Shown piece by piece: positions 1 to 8,780 of a stretch of 52,083 nucleotides of DNA (position 1 is the stretch's first letter; each line of letters starts with the position of its first letter). The translations under genes and the position numbers were made by a program. The DNA is from an uncultured Erysipelotrichaceae bacterium (GTDB lineage: Bacteria > Bacillota_I > Bacilli_A > RF39 > UBA660): positions 1 through 52,083 of the forward strand of contig CADBUX010000004.1 of assembly GCA_902797995.1 (NCBI GenBank). The letters run 5' to 3'. The notes beneath the pieces are model-generated. The model did not search any database and was not told where the DNA came from. It saw only the letters and a program-made list of their open reading frames with translations.

Positions 1-57
1 ATTTTCCACGTAATTACTATTATATCAAAAAATACTAAAAATTAAAGAAAAAATACA

Positions 58-83
58 TAAAAAAAATAGGTTTTCACCTACTT
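58..83 (-). terminator. Intrinsic terminator of the leftmost gene
   Basis: Read on the minus strand, an 8-bp stem (arms 76-83 and 64-71, with one G-U pair) closes on a GAAA tetraloop and is followed by a T run at 58-65. The TAG stop codon of the upstream gene (78-80) lies inside the hairpin. Confidence 0.75.
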
Positions 84-572
84 TAATCCAAAATACATAA
101 TTGCAGCAGTACTTACTAAAAATACTAAGGCTATTAAAACCGCAATAGATAATAGTATAGCTGTATCAGTAAATCCCCACATCGAATTACTAACGCTACT
201 AGATCCATTACTGCGAGAAACATTATTATCGAAATTACTATAATTAGTAAAATCATCATTACTAACAGATTGACTATGACTTGAATTCATATTTATCCCT
301 CCATGCATTTCCTTTGTTAAAACCCTTTGTTTACTTTGAGTATTACTCTGACCAGTTAAAGTATTTTCAATATCATTAGAGCCATTAATAAGGCCCAAAT
401 CGATATTTTGAGTTTCAAGCTGACGATCGGTATCCCTTATAACAGATTGCCCATCTACATATTCAGTAAGTGGTTCTTTTAAATCTTTTAAAGTCCTAGG
501 TAAAACCTTAGGTATATTATCAATCTCAATTTGTTCAAACTTATCAAAAAGATTATCATTTTTATTTTTCAT
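78..572 (-). CDS. Hypothetical C-terminal single-span membrane protein
   Basis: I do not recognise this 164-residue protein. The first ~130 residues are polar, low in complexity and rich in Asn, Ser and Asp, so probably disordered. The last ~27 residues form one hydrophobic helix ending in GLK, which is the layout of a tail-anchored protein or a substrate held by a C-terminal anchor. I place the start at the ATG at 572 because AGGTGG lies just upstream; a GTG at 584 is also in frame but overlaps that ribosome binding site. The start overlaps the end of the preceding gene by 11 bp, which suggests translational coupling to it. It is the last gene before the terminator at 58-83. Function unknown. 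Confidence 0.6.
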   Translation of the reverse strand: MKNKNDNLFDKFEQIEIDNIPKVLPRTLKDLKEPLTEYVDGQSVIRDTDRQLETQNIDLGLINGSNDIENTLTGQSNTQSKQRVLTKEMHGGINMNSSHSQSVSNDDFTNYSNFDNNVSRSNGSSSVSNSMWGFTDTAILLSIAVLIALVFLVSTAAIMYFGLK

Positions 573-1185
573 CACTACCACCACCTAATGCCATATCCTC
601 AGCTCTTCGCATAATTAACTTAGTTATTCTTTTCATTTGTTCATCACTTAAATCGTATACATTGAAAGCATCTTTAATTTGATTCTTTATATTATCAGTA
701 AAATTAGTCTTATAATAATCAGAAAAAGATTTTTCATAATCCATTCTTCTAAATACTCCTACAAAAAAATCTTGAAGCCAACTAGGAACTTTATTCATAT
801 ATTCATCAAAATTTTCTAAAACATCTAAATCACTTATAACCGCACTACCATCTTCGTTAGCGTACCAACCAAGAATCATAAGTGCAAGTGATACTCTTTT
901 ATGTTCTTTAGAGCTTTTTCTATCAGCCATTAAACTAATACCTGTATTAAAACCTGCAATTGTTTTATCAGTATCGTTGCTAAACAAACTATCAGGAAGA
1001 ACAATATCCCCAGTATTAGTATTAATTTTAATTTCATCAAGGTTTATTCTAATAATATTCCTATTTTCTTTATCAATAGCATCAGATACTTTTTTCATAA
1101 GACGACAAAAAGTATGAATCTTAACGTTTTCGAATTCATCTCTTCTATCTATAAATTGTCTAAGCGAAATTATAGTATCATTCAT
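562..1185 (-). CDS. Hypothetical protein, possibly a degenerate kinase-like fold
   Basis: The protein of about 207 residues has no signal peptide and no membrane segment. I cannot assign a family. The central part (a stretch like IRINLDEIKIN, then a helix containing SLALMILGW, then VPSWLQDFFVGVFRRMD) loosely resembles the C-lobe of a protein kinase without the usual HRD and DFG residues. This is only an impression. The ATG at 1185 has AGGTGG eight bases upstream; the GTG at 1197 is a weaker choice. It follows sigH after a 37-base gap and overlaps the membrane protein gene downstream, so the two probably act together. In Bacillus this place is occupied by rpmG-secE-nusG, so the pair is non-canonical. 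Confidence 0.6.
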   Translation of the reverse strand: MNDTIISLRQFIDRRDEFENVKIHTFCRLMKKVSDAIDKENRNIIRINLDEIKINTNTGDIVLPDSLFSNDTDKTIAGFNTGISLMADRKSSKEHKRVSLALMILGWYANEDGSAVISDLDVLENFDEYMNKVPSWLQDFFVGVFRRMDYEKSFSDYYKTNFTDNIKNQIKDAFNVYDLSDEQMKRITKLIMRRAEDMALGGGSDEK

Positions 1186-1222
1186 ATTAGAGACCACCTA
1201 TCATAGACATTATAGCACAGTT

Positions 1223-1792
1223 TTACGAAAATAAAAAATACTTTTCTAACTTTTTACGAATTTTTAATAATTGATTGTCAACCTTCTTTTCATCTATCTC
1301 AAGTAAACTAGCAATATTTTTATAAGAAAAACCATTGTATCTGAGTTCAAATATCTGAGCATCCAAAGAATTTAAACTATTTTTAAAGTTGATTATATCC
1401 TTTTCATATTCAGTATCAATAAAATTATCAAACATATCAAAATCAGAAATAAATCCTTCCAAATTATCATAGTTTTCTATATCCATATAATTATAACAAT
1501 CTGGTCTGTTAAGTAGTTTTCTAGCATAATTAGAAATAGACCTTTTTAAACAAGTTAAAAGATAAGAATAAAAAAGAACATCTTTCCTAGAATCGTACCT
1601 ATCAATCGCATAACACAAAGTAATGCGTTGATGCTGAATAAGATCCTCAGGATCAAGTCCTTTATATTTGTGTTTTTTAACAAAAGAATATGCAAAACTC
1701 CTAAAAAGCGGTTCATACTTTCTAACCATATAATTTAAAGCTTCTTCATCTTCTTTTATCATATAAACAAGTTCATAATCATTGTATTCCAT
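1223..1792 (-). CDS. sigH: RNA polymerase sigma factor, SigH-type (sigma-70 family)
   Basis: A 189-residue sigma factor. Region 2 is at about residues 20-90, with the core-binding and melting helix including DPEDLIQHQRITLCYAIDRYD and then FYSYLLTCLKRSISNYAR. Region 4 is at the C-terminus (about 135-185), where SLNSLDAQIFELRYNGFSY begins a helix-turn-helix. No sensor or anti-sigma domain is present. The assignment to SigH rests on its size and on its place directly after rlmB and mrnC, as in Bacillus (mrnC-rlmB-yacP-sigH); yacP is absent here. SigH drives early-stationary and sporulation genes in Bacillus, but the regulon here is unknown. GGAGG lies just upstream of the ATG. It starts 8 bp after the rlmB stop, so it is probably in that operon. 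Confidence 0.85.
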   Translation of the reverse strand: MEYNDYELVYMIKEDEEALNYMVRKYEPLFRSFAYSFVKKHKYKGLDPEDLIQHQRITLCYAIDRYDSRKDVLFYSYLLTCLKRSISNYARKLLNRPDCYNYMDIENYDNLEGFISDFDMFDNFIDTEYEKDIINFKNSLNSLDAQIFELRYNGFSYKNIASLLEIDEKKVDNQLLKIRKKLEKYFLFS

Positions 1793-1800
1793 AAAACCTC

Positions 1801-2496
1801 CTACAAGTTCTTTTGCCTCCTTACTTCGTAGATTAAAATACCCGCTGCAACTGAAGCATTTAAACTTTCACATTTTTCACTCATAGGAATTGAAATAATA
1901 TAATCTGATGATTTTTTTATAAGTTCACTAACTCCTTTACCTTCGTTACCAATAACTAAAGCAACATTGCCATCATAAGAAACACTTGTATAACTAGCAC
2001 CATCCATATCACTAGCATAAATCCAGTAGTTTTTAGATTTTAAGTAATTTAGTGTTTGATTAAGATTAGTAACCATACAAATTTTCATATTAATAGCAGT
2101 CCCCACACTTGTCTTCATAACAGTAGAATTAACGCTTACACTACGATCTTTAGGAATTATAATTCCATCCACTCCTGCAGCGGCACAAGTTCTTATAATC
2201 GCACCAAAGTTATGAGTATCTTCCAAATGATCAAGTATCACTATTAAACCATTATCACAAATAATATCATCAAGATCACAATATTCATAATCCCCGACAT
2301 CAATAATTATACCTTGATGATTTTCTTTTGCAAGTTGGTCTAATTCACTTTTCCTACAGAAATGTGGTTCGATTTTTAAAGATTCTATTAGTGAAATCAA
2401 TTTTTGGTCACTAAAACTCATATCCAAATATAACGTTTTAGCATTTTTCCTTTTTTTTAAATATTCATAACAACTATTTTTACCATATATAAGCAT
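1801..2496 (-). CDS. rlmB: 23S rRNA (guanosine-2'-O-)-methyltransferase RlmB (TrmH/SpoU family)
   Basis: Predicted to use S-adenosylmethionine to methylate the ribose of a guanosine in the 23S rRNA peptidyl-transferase loop. The ~231 residues contain an N-terminal substrate-binding domain starting LIYGKNSCYEYLK, then the SPOUT knot domain with its three signatures: LDHLEDTHNFGAIIRTCAA, then a central LVIGNEGKGVS, then ISIPMSEKCESLNASVAAGI at the C-terminus. Those residues form the knotted cofactor pocket. I prefer the ATG at 2496 (AAGGAAG eight bases upstream) over the ATG at 2502, which lies too close to that site. It sits between mrnC and sigH, the conserved Bacillus order. Confidence 0.93.
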   Translation of the reverse strand: MLIYGKNSCYEYLKKRKNAKTLYLDMSFSDQKLISLIESLKIEPHFCRKSELDQLAKENHQGIIIDVGDYEYCDLDDIICDNGLIVILDHLEDTHNFGAIIRTCAAAGVDGIIIPKDRSVSVNSTVMKTSVGTAINMKICMVTNLNQTLNYLKSKNYWIYASDMDGASYTSVSYDGNVALVIGNEGKGVSELIKKSSDYIISIPMSEKCESLNASVAAGILIYEVRRQKNL

Positions 2497-2509
2497 AACC
2501 ATTACTTCC

Positions 2510-2866
2510 TTACAAATTAATTATAAAATTAAACACCTCATCTAAGCGTTTCTTGTCATTAATATACAAATATCCAATCAAAATTTCAAACGCTGTAGCG
2601 TATTTATATGTAACAATATCACAATTTTTTGGACTTTTATGTGTCTTAATATTACGACCTCTTCGAAGAATATCCACCTCATCAAAAGATAAAAATTCGT
2701 TTTTAACAAGCATATCAGCAAAATAAGCTTGTCTTTTAGCAGTTACAAATTTAAGTGTAAACTTCTGTAAATCGTTAAGTTTTACTACATTTTTAGAAAT
2801 AATATACTCACGAACCATAAGTTCAAAGACTGCATCTCCTAAAAAAGAAAGTTGATAAAGACTCAT
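2510..2866 (-). CDS. mrnC: Mini-ribonuclease 3 (MrnC), 23S rRNA maturation
   Basis: A 118-residue stand-alone RNase III catalytic domain without a dsRNA-binding domain, the hallmark of Mini-III, which trims 23S rRNA precursors in Bacillus. The catalytic signature SFLGDAVFE is at residues 7-15 with Asp11. The second acidic helix ATAFEILIGYLYI is near the C-terminus, and the basic RRGRN loop is in the middle. Its ATG shares one base with the stop codon of the upstream metallopeptidase gene (TAATG), so translation is probably coupled. Position between cysS and rlmB agrees with the family. Confidence 0.93.
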   Translation of the reverse strand: MSLYQLSFLGDAVFELMVREYIISKNVVKLNDLQKFTLKFVTAKRQAYFADMLVKNEFLSFDEVDILRRGRNIKTHKSPKNCDIVTYKYATAFEILIGYLYINDKKRLDEVFNFIINL

Positions 2867-3540
2867 TAATCTCTATCCCCCATAAAAGTAAGAACAATTC
2901 TAAATATTTCTATAACCGTAGTAATAAGACCCGCAACATAAGTAAGAGCAGCAGCAAATAAAACCTTACGCGCTCCTTCTTTTTCACTATCATTTAAAAT
3001 ATGATACTCACTTAAATTTTTCATTCCTCTACTTGAAGCATCAAATTCAACAGGAAGAGTTACAAGTTGAAAAAGAAGTATTGCACAAAGCATAACAATT
3101 CCTAAATAAATAAAACTAGTAATTTGAGCAGCAGCCCCAATCACTATAGCTAAATATCCAAACTTAGACGATAAATTAACTGCAGGAATAATTGCACTTC
3201 TAACTTTCATCATAGAATATCCTTCTTTATGTTGAATAGCATGACCAACTTCATGAGCTGCAATTGATGCAGCACTTATAGTAGTACCATGAAAAACATT
3301 AGTAGAAAGTCTAACAACGTTTTGGGTAGGATCAAAATGATCAGATAAATAACCAGTAGTTTCTACAACATAAACGTTATCCATACCATGTCTTTTTAAT
3401 ATTTCCTGAGCAACTTCAACACCAGATAAACCCTTAGTATTATTAATTTTAGAATATTTATTGTACCTAGATTTAATTAATATTTGAGCGCCACCTGATA
3501 AAAGCAGTGACAAAAGTAGTAATAAATATGTATATTCCAT
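2866..3540 (-). CDS. Membrane-bound zinc metallopeptidase, YugP family
   Basis: A 224-residue membrane protein. A helix at residues 4-19 is followed by a soluble part carrying the zinc motif AAHEVGHAIQH (His96 and His100 with Glu97). Membrane segments follow at roughly 125-170 and 195-215. The motif LPVEFDASSRGMKNL matches the conserved stretch after the membrane segments in YugP-type proteins (putative neutral zinc metallopeptidases, substrate unknown). It lies between cysS (8 bp gap) and mrnC (1 bp overlap), where Bacillus has no such gene, so this is a local insertion into a conserved operon. Family confidence is good; biological role is unknown. Confidence 0.85.
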   Translation of the reverse strand: MEYTYLLLLLSLLLSGGAQILIKSRYNKYSKINNTKGLSGVEVAQEILKRHGMDNVYVVETTGYLSDHFDPTQNVVRLSTNVFHGTTISAASIAAHEVGHAIQHKEGYSMMKVRSAIIPAVNLSSKFGYLAIVIGAAAQITSFIYLGIVMLCAILLFQLVTLPVEFDASSRGMKNLSEYHILNDSEKEGARKVLFAAALTYVAGLITTVIEIFRIVLTFMGDRD

Positions 3541-3548
3541 AATTCCTC

Positions 3549-4934
3549 CTATAATACTTCGTATGTAGTACCTTCTTTAGTATCAATAAGTCTAATTCCT
3601 TTTTCTAATAATTCATCACGAATAGCATCAGCTAAAACAAAGTCCTTATTATCTTTAGCAACCTTTCTCTTTTCAATCAGATCAATAATATATTCTTGAG
3701 AAATAGAGCTTTCTTTTTTATCTTCTTTTAATAAATCAAGACTTAGAACTTCATCAAATTTACTTACTAAATATCTTTTTGAAGCATCGTTTAAATCAGA
3801 TTTTAAAACATCATATAAACATGTAAGCATCATTGAAGTATTTAAATCATTATTAATAGCGTTTTTAAACATATCTATGTATTTATCAACACCAGAAACA
3901 TCTCCAGACTCACTAAGACTAGTAATTTTACTTTTTAACTTCTCATAAGAACTGGCAAAACCATCTAACATACCATAACTAAATAACATTTGTTTTCTAT
4001 AATGTGATGATAAACATGCCATTCGATAAACAAGAGGATTATAACCTTTTTCTTCAAGTAAAGAAACAGTTAAAAAATCTCCTTTACTCTTACTCATCTT
4101 ACCAGTTTCATCATTAAGATGTTCAACATGAAACCAATAATTACACCATTTATGTCCCAAAAAAGCCTCACTTTGAGCAATTTCATTAGTATGATGTGGA
4201 AATATATTATCAACGCCTCCACAATGAATATCAAGCTTTTCTCCTAAATGTTTGAGCGCTATACAAGAGCATTCTATATGCCATCCAGGATAACCAACTC
4301 CCCAAGGAGAATCCCATTTAAGTTGTTGATCTTCGAATTTAGATTTAGTAAACCATAATACAAAATCAGTTTTATTTCTCTTATTAGGATCCACATCTAC
4401 ATCATCACGAACACCTTCCAAAAGCGATTCATTAGTATGATTAGTAAGAGAGTAATACTCATCAAGACGAGATGTATCGAAATAAATGTTTTCTCCTGCC
4501 TTATAGGCATACCCTTTATTAAGTAATATCTCTATCATATTGATATATTCATCTATCATGTTAGTAGCAGCCTCAACAATTTCTGGTTTTTTAATATTTA
4601 ACTTATCACAATCAGTAAAAAAAGCCTCAGTATAAAACTTAGCAATATCCATAACCGTTTTATTCTCTCTTTTTGCACCCTTTACCATCTTATCATCACC
4701 AGTATCAGCATCACTAGATAGATGCCCAACATCAGTAATATTCATTACTCTTTTTACATCATATCCTAAAAATCTAAAAGACCTTTCTAAAACATCTTCC
4801 ATTATGTAAGACCTAAGATTCCCTATATGAGCATAATGATATACTGTAGGACCACAAGTATACATCTTAACCTTACCTTCTTCATTTGGAATAAACTCTT
4901 CTATCTTCCTAGTTAATGTATTATATAAACGCAT
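3549..4934 (-). CDS. cysS: Cysteinyl-tRNA synthetase
   Basis: Class I aminoacyl-tRNA synthetase that charges tRNA-Cys with cysteine. Among 461 residues, the N-terminal Rossmann fold begins with MYTCGPTVYHYAHIGNLRS, which holds a zinc-ligand Cys and the HIGN signature. Further zinc ligands are in HIECSCIALK and in GGVDNIFPHHTNE. The KMSKSKG loop is near residue 275. The C-terminal helical anticodon-binding domain ends in a region containing KDFVLADAIRDELLEKGI, typical of CysRS. Length matches the family. It is 12 bp from gltX, in the Bacillus order minus cysE. No T-box is seen because there is no room for a leader. Confidence 0.97.
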   Translation of the reverse strand: MRLYNTLTRKIEEFIPNEEGKVKMYTCGPTVYHYAHIGNLRSYIMEDVLERSFRFLGYDVKRVMNITDVGHLSSDADTGDDKMVKGAKRENKTVMDIAKFYTEAFFTDCDKLNIKKPEIVEAATNMIDEYINMIEILLNKGYAYKAGENIYFDTSRLDEYYSLTNHTNESLLEGVRDDVDVDPNKRNKTDFVLWFTKSKFEDQQLKWDSPWGVGYPGWHIECSCIALKHLGEKLDIHCGGVDNIFPHHTNEIAQSEAFLGHKWCNYWFHVEHLNDETGKMSKSKGDFLTVSLLEEKGYNPLVYRMACLSSHYRKQMLFSYGMLDGFASSYEKLKSKITSLSESGDVSGVDKYIDMFKNAINNDLNTSMMLTCLYDVLKSDLNDASKRYLVSKFDEVLSLDLLKEDKKESSISQEYIIDLIEKRKVAKDNKDFVLADAIRDELLEKGIRLIDTKEGTTYEVL

Positions 4935-4946
4935 TATATCACTCCC

Positions 4947-6368
4947 CTATAAACGTTTTAAAACTTTTTCCTTACCTAGCAAATAAATAGTATCAGGAAG
5001 TTCAGGCCCATGCATTACACCACTAACAGCAATACGAATAGGCATATAAAGCATTTTCCCCTTTACTCCAGCTTTTTCTTTAACATTGTTTATTGCAATA
5101 CTAATACTATCTACATTCCAATCAGAAATAGCTTCAATTTCTTCTTTAAATGCTTTTAAAGTATCATTAACACCATCTTGTTTCATAAAAGATAAGCATT
5201 CTTCATCTAAAGTTATATCATCTTCAAAGAAAATTTTTACCTCATTAACTATTTCCTTACCATAACTTATATGATTTTGATATATACTTACCAAATGATG
5301 AATCCATTCATCACTCTTTTCATCAAGATTATAAGCATCTTTTAAGAAAGGTAAAACAAAATCAAAATAATCATCCATAGATAATCTCTTAATATATTGT
5401 GCATTAAACCAGTTAAGCTTTTTAACATCATACTGACTAGAACTTTTACTAATTCTTTTCGGATCAAAAGCATTAATTAATTCATCCATACTAAATACTT
5501 CTTGATTAGTCTCAGGACTCCATCCTAAAAGCACTAAATAATTAACAATAGCATCTGGTAAATAGCCTTCATTATATAGATCCATAAATGAAGCATCACC
5601 ATTTCTTTTACTAAGTTTTGAACCATCTTCTCCTAAAACCATTGCAACATGAACGTATTCAGGTTTTTCCCATCCAAATGCATCGTATAATAAATTATAT
5701 TTAGCAGTTTGATCTAAATATTCCTTTCCACGCACAACATGAGTAATATTCATCAAATGATCATCTATAACATTAGCAAAATTATAAGTAGGATATCCAT
5801 CAGATTTAATTAGTATTTGGTCTTCCAAAACACTATTATTAATAACTATATCTCCATATACAACATCACTAACAATAGTTTCCCCAGTCTTAGGCATAGC
5901 TTGTCTAATAACATAAGGAACCCCTTTAGCAAGCATTTCATCCACTTCTTCTTTACTTAAATTACGACAATGGCCATCATACATAAACGCTTGCTTATTA
6001 AGACTAGCTACTTCACGAAGCTTATCCAGTCTTTCTTCAGTACAAAAGCAATAATAAGCAGCACCTTTTTCTACAAGTTCAAGTGCATGCTTCTTATATA
6101 TATCTATTCTTTCACTTTGAATATAAGGACCATATTCACCTTCGTTGTTAGGACCTTCATCTATTTTAAATCTGCACAAAGAAAGCGTATCATAAATAAA
6201 ATCAATTGCACCTTCTACTTTTCTAGTTTGATCAGTATCTTCAATACGAAGTATAAAATCACCATTATCTTTTTTAGCAATTAAATATTCAAAAATTGCA
6301 GTTCTTAAATTACCAATATGCATATATCCTGTAGGACTTGGAGCAAATCTAGTTCTTGTTTTTTTCAT
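4947..6368 (-). CDS. gltX: Glutamyl-tRNA synthetase
   Basis: Class I synthetase that charges tRNA-Glu. The ~473-residue product starts with RFAPSPTGYMHIGNLRTA, containing the HIGN signature, and carries the KLSKRNG loop near residue 255. The C-terminal part is the all-helical anticodon-binding domain of bacterial GluRS. I choose the ATG at 6368, preceded by AGGTGAT; the in-frame GTG at 6377 falls on that ribosome binding site. It is separated from clpC by a clear terminator, so a promoter must lie in the 40 bp upstream or transcription reads through. Bacillus has radA, disA and ispDF between clpC and gltX; they are missing here. Confidence 0.97.
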   Translation of the reverse strand: MKKTRTRFAPSPTGYMHIGNLRTAIFEYLIAKKDNGDFILRIEDTDQTRKVEGAIDFIYDTLSLCRFKIDEGPNNEGEYGPYIQSERIDIYKKHALELVEKGAAYYCFCTEERLDKLREVASLNKQAFMYDGHCRNLSKEEVDEMLAKGVPYVIRQAMPKTGETIVSDVVYGDIVINNSVLEDQILIKSDGYPTYNFANVIDDHLMNITHVVRGKEYLDQTAKYNLLYDAFGWEKPEYVHVAMVLGEDGSKLSKRNGDASFMDLYNEGYLPDAIVNYLVLLGWSPETNQEVFSMDELINAFDPKRISKSSSQYDVKKLNWFNAQYIKRLSMDDYFDFVLPFLKDAYNLDEKSDEWIHHLVSIYQNHISYGKEIVNEVKIFFEDDITLDEECLSFMKQDGVNDTLKAFKEEIEAISDWNVDSISIAINNVKEKAGVKGKMLYMPIRIAVSGVMHGPELPDTIYLLGKEKVLKRL

Positions 6369-6393
6369 ATAAATCACCTGCCTGTATTATAAC

Positions 6394-6420
6394 AAAAAAA
6401 CAAAGGTTAGACAACCTTTG
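6394..6420 (-). terminator. Intrinsic terminator of clpC
   Basis: The minus strand reads CAAAGGTT-GTCT-AACCTTTG followed by seven T. The clpC stop codon (6407-6409) is inside this hairpin. Confidence 0.9.
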
Positions 6421-8689
6421 CTACTTTTACTCCATCAATTTTTATCTTATTAAAACCAGACATCATTTTATTAACAATCAACTCTTCAACATCATAACTA
6501 ATTATATCATCAATCTTCCTAGCACCATATTTATCAAATTCACAAAGATTTGTAATCTCTTTAACTAAATTATTAGTAAAAGAACAGATAACCCCTTTTT
6601 TCTTATAAGCCTTTCTTAAAGCACTTAACTTACAGTGAACAAGCCTAGTACAAACATCTAAATCAATCTTATTAAATTTAATAATTTTCCCAATTCTATT
6701 AACAAATTCTACTCCGAAAAACTTATTAATATCTTCATAACTAACCTTATTATCAAAACCAATACTAGTCTTACCACATCCCAAATTCGAAGTCATTATA
6801 ATAGTAGTATTAGAAAAATTAATCTTTTCACCCTTGCTATTTGTAGCAACACCTTCATCAAGTATTTGTAAAAATAAATTAATGACTTCACGACTTGCTT
6901 TTTCAACTTCATCAAGAATAATTAAACTATATGGATTATCTCTAACCTGTTCAAAAACATTTTTATTATCGTTGTAACCAACATATCCTGGAGGAGACCC
7001 GATCATCCTACTAACAGAATGCCCTTCACGATATTCACTCATATCTACCCTGATAACATTATCTCCATAAAAATATTTGCCGTATTCTTTAGCAAGCAAT
7101 GTCTTACCAACCCCAGTAGGCCCCACAAATAAAAAAGAAATAGGTTTATTCTTTCGCACCAAATATTTATTTTTTCTAAATGTATCACAAATAGTAGAAA
7201 CAGCAGCATCTTGCCCTAAAACAATACTACAAGCACTAGTCTTAAACTTATCAAAAAACAAATTAGTATTTTCATAAAGAGGTATTCCACTCATTTCTTC
7301 CACTATTTTTAAAACATCTAAAACCTTAATTTTTTTATAATTTTTCTTTATACTATTAAGTTCCATTCTATTTTTCTTATCTTCAAGAATCATTTCGGTC
7401 TTTTTATATAAAAAAGCTTCATCAAACTTATTATTTATAATAGATTTATTTTTCAAATCTTTTATCTCAGATAGTTTAAGAGATATATCAAGAGCATTAT
7501 TTTTCTTATAACTCGAAACAGAAGTTCTAGAGCAAACCTCATCCATAACATCTATTGCTTTATCAGGTAACTTTCTATCATAAATATAATGATTAGATAG
7601 TGATACTATTTTATCTATCACTTCATCACTAATTTTAACATGATGATATTCTTCATATATAGGACGTAATTCTTTTAAAATCAAAACTGTGTCATCTAAA
7701 GAAGGTTCTTTAATAACAACAGGTTGAAATCTACGAGAAAGAGCCCTATCATTCTCAATAAACTCTTTATATTCAGAAGTTGTAGTAGCTCCGATTATTC
7801 TAACATTACCACGTGCAAGCGCAGGTTTCAATATATTACTTGCATCAATTGCGCCTTCAGCACCTCCGGCACCCACTAAAGTATGAATTTCATCAATAAA
7901 TAAAATAACATCATCATTATCTTCAAGTTCATGAATTATTTTCTCTATACGTTCTTCGAACTCTCCTCGATATTTAGTACCTGCTACCAAACTAGCCATA
8001 GACACGGACACAATTCTCTTACCTACTAATCCTAAAGGAACATTCCCACTTTCAAGAAGTCGAGCAAGTTCTTCAACAACCGCTGTTTTTCCAACTCCAG
8101 CATCCCCCAAAAGAAGAGGATTATTTTTACTACGTCTTGATAAAATTTCAAGAAGACGTGATATCTCCTTATCACGACATACAACAGGATCCATTTCTCC
8201 ATTTTTACTTTTCTTATTTAAATCTATACCAAAAGAATCCACAGTAAGTTTAACACCTTTATTTTTCTTTGAAGTATAAAAAGCATCATATAAACCATCA
8301 ACATCTATATCCATACCCATAAGAATTCTTATAGCAACACCTTCACCTTCTTCAAAAAGAGCCAAAAATAGGTCACTAGTATCAACACATTTTTTACCCT
8401 TATCACTAGAGTCCATACTTGCAGACTCTAAAATATTACGAAGAAGTGGCGTATACAAATAAAAATCATTACTGTTCTTACCAATACCGACAACTCTAAT
8501 TAATTCTTCTTTAAATACTTCATAAGTAATACCGACATTATTAAACTTTTCTACATAATCTCGATTACCATATTTTAAAAGGGACAACAATAAATGTTCA
8601 CTTCCAATATAAGGATGCTTTAAATTCATCATTTCTTTCTGCATATTAACAAGTACCTTTTTTGCTTTTTCATCAAATTTTGAAAACAT
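6407..8689 (-). CDS. clpC: ClpC-type AAA+ ATPase, protease chaperone subunit
   Basis: Hexameric unfoldase that feeds proteins to ClpP. In 760 residues there is an N-terminal double Clp repeat (about 1-145, with [15 protein letters not shown]), a first AAA+ module with Walker A GDAGVGKT and Walker [17 protein letters not shown], a middle domain with a UVR-like segment (around [12 protein letters not shown]), and a second AAA+ module with GPTGVGKT and [10 protein letters not shown]. It is somewhat shorter than Bacillus ClpC (about 810). GGGAGG precedes the ATG. The usual upstream partners ctsR, mcsA and mcsB are absent, and I see no CtsR heptad repeat in the short upstream region, so control of this gene probably differs from Bacillus. 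Confidence 0.93.
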   Translation of the reverse strand: MFSKFDEKAKKVLVNMQKEMMNLKHPYIGSEHLLLSLLKYGNRDYVEKFNNVGITYEVFKEELIRVVGIGKNSNDFYLYTPLLRNILESASMDSSDKGKKCVDTSDLFLALFEEGEGVAIRILMGMDIDVDGLYDAFYTSKKNKGVKLTVDSFGIDLNKKSKNGEMDPVVCRDKEISRLLEILSRRSKNNPLLLGDAGVGKTAVVEELARLLESGNVPLGLVGKRIVSVSMASLVAGTKYRGEFEERIEKIIHELEDNDDVILFIDEIHTLVGAGGAEGAIDASNILKPALARGNVRIIGATTTSEYKEFIENDRALSRRFQPVVIKEPSLDDTVLILKELRPIYEEYHHVKISDEVIDKIVSLSNHYIYDRKLPDKAIDVMDEVCSRTSVSSYKKNNALDISLKLSEIKDLKNKSIINNKFDEAFLYKKTEMILEDKKNRMELNSIKKNYKKIKVLDVLKIVEEMSGIPLYENTNLFFDKFKTSACSIVLGQDAAVSTICDTFRKNKYLVRKNKPISFLFVGPTGVGKTLLAKEYGKYFYGDNVIRVDMSEYREGHSVSRMIGSPPGYVGYNDNKNVFEQVRDNPYSLIILDEVEKASREVINLFLQILDEGVATNSKGEKINFSNTTIIMTSNLGCGKTSIGFDNKVSYEDINKFFGVEFVNRIGKIIKFNKIDLDVCTRLVHCKLSALRKAYKKKGVICSFTNNLVKEITNLCEFDKYGARKIDDIISYDVEELIVNKMMSGFNKIKIDGVKVAKVV

Positions 8690-8749
8690 AAATATCCTCC
8701 CATTATTATTTTATTCATATAATGAGAAAAAAACAGAAAAATTAAACAC

Positions 8750-8775
8750 AAAAAAAGTGCAAAAATTGCACTTTT
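8750..8775 (-). terminator. Intrinsic terminator of the YfcC-type carrier gene
   Basis: The minus strand forms AAAAGTGCAA-TTT-TTGCACTTTT with a continuing T run, ending a few bases after the stop codon at 8781. Confidence 0.85.
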
Positions 8776-8780
8776 CATAA

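Noticed and set aside
5970-6284. Plus-strand open frame across gltX
   Set aside because: It is antisense to well-conserved gltX coding sequence, has no ribosome binding site and has a low-complexity composition; this applies to the other plus-strand frames in the window as well.
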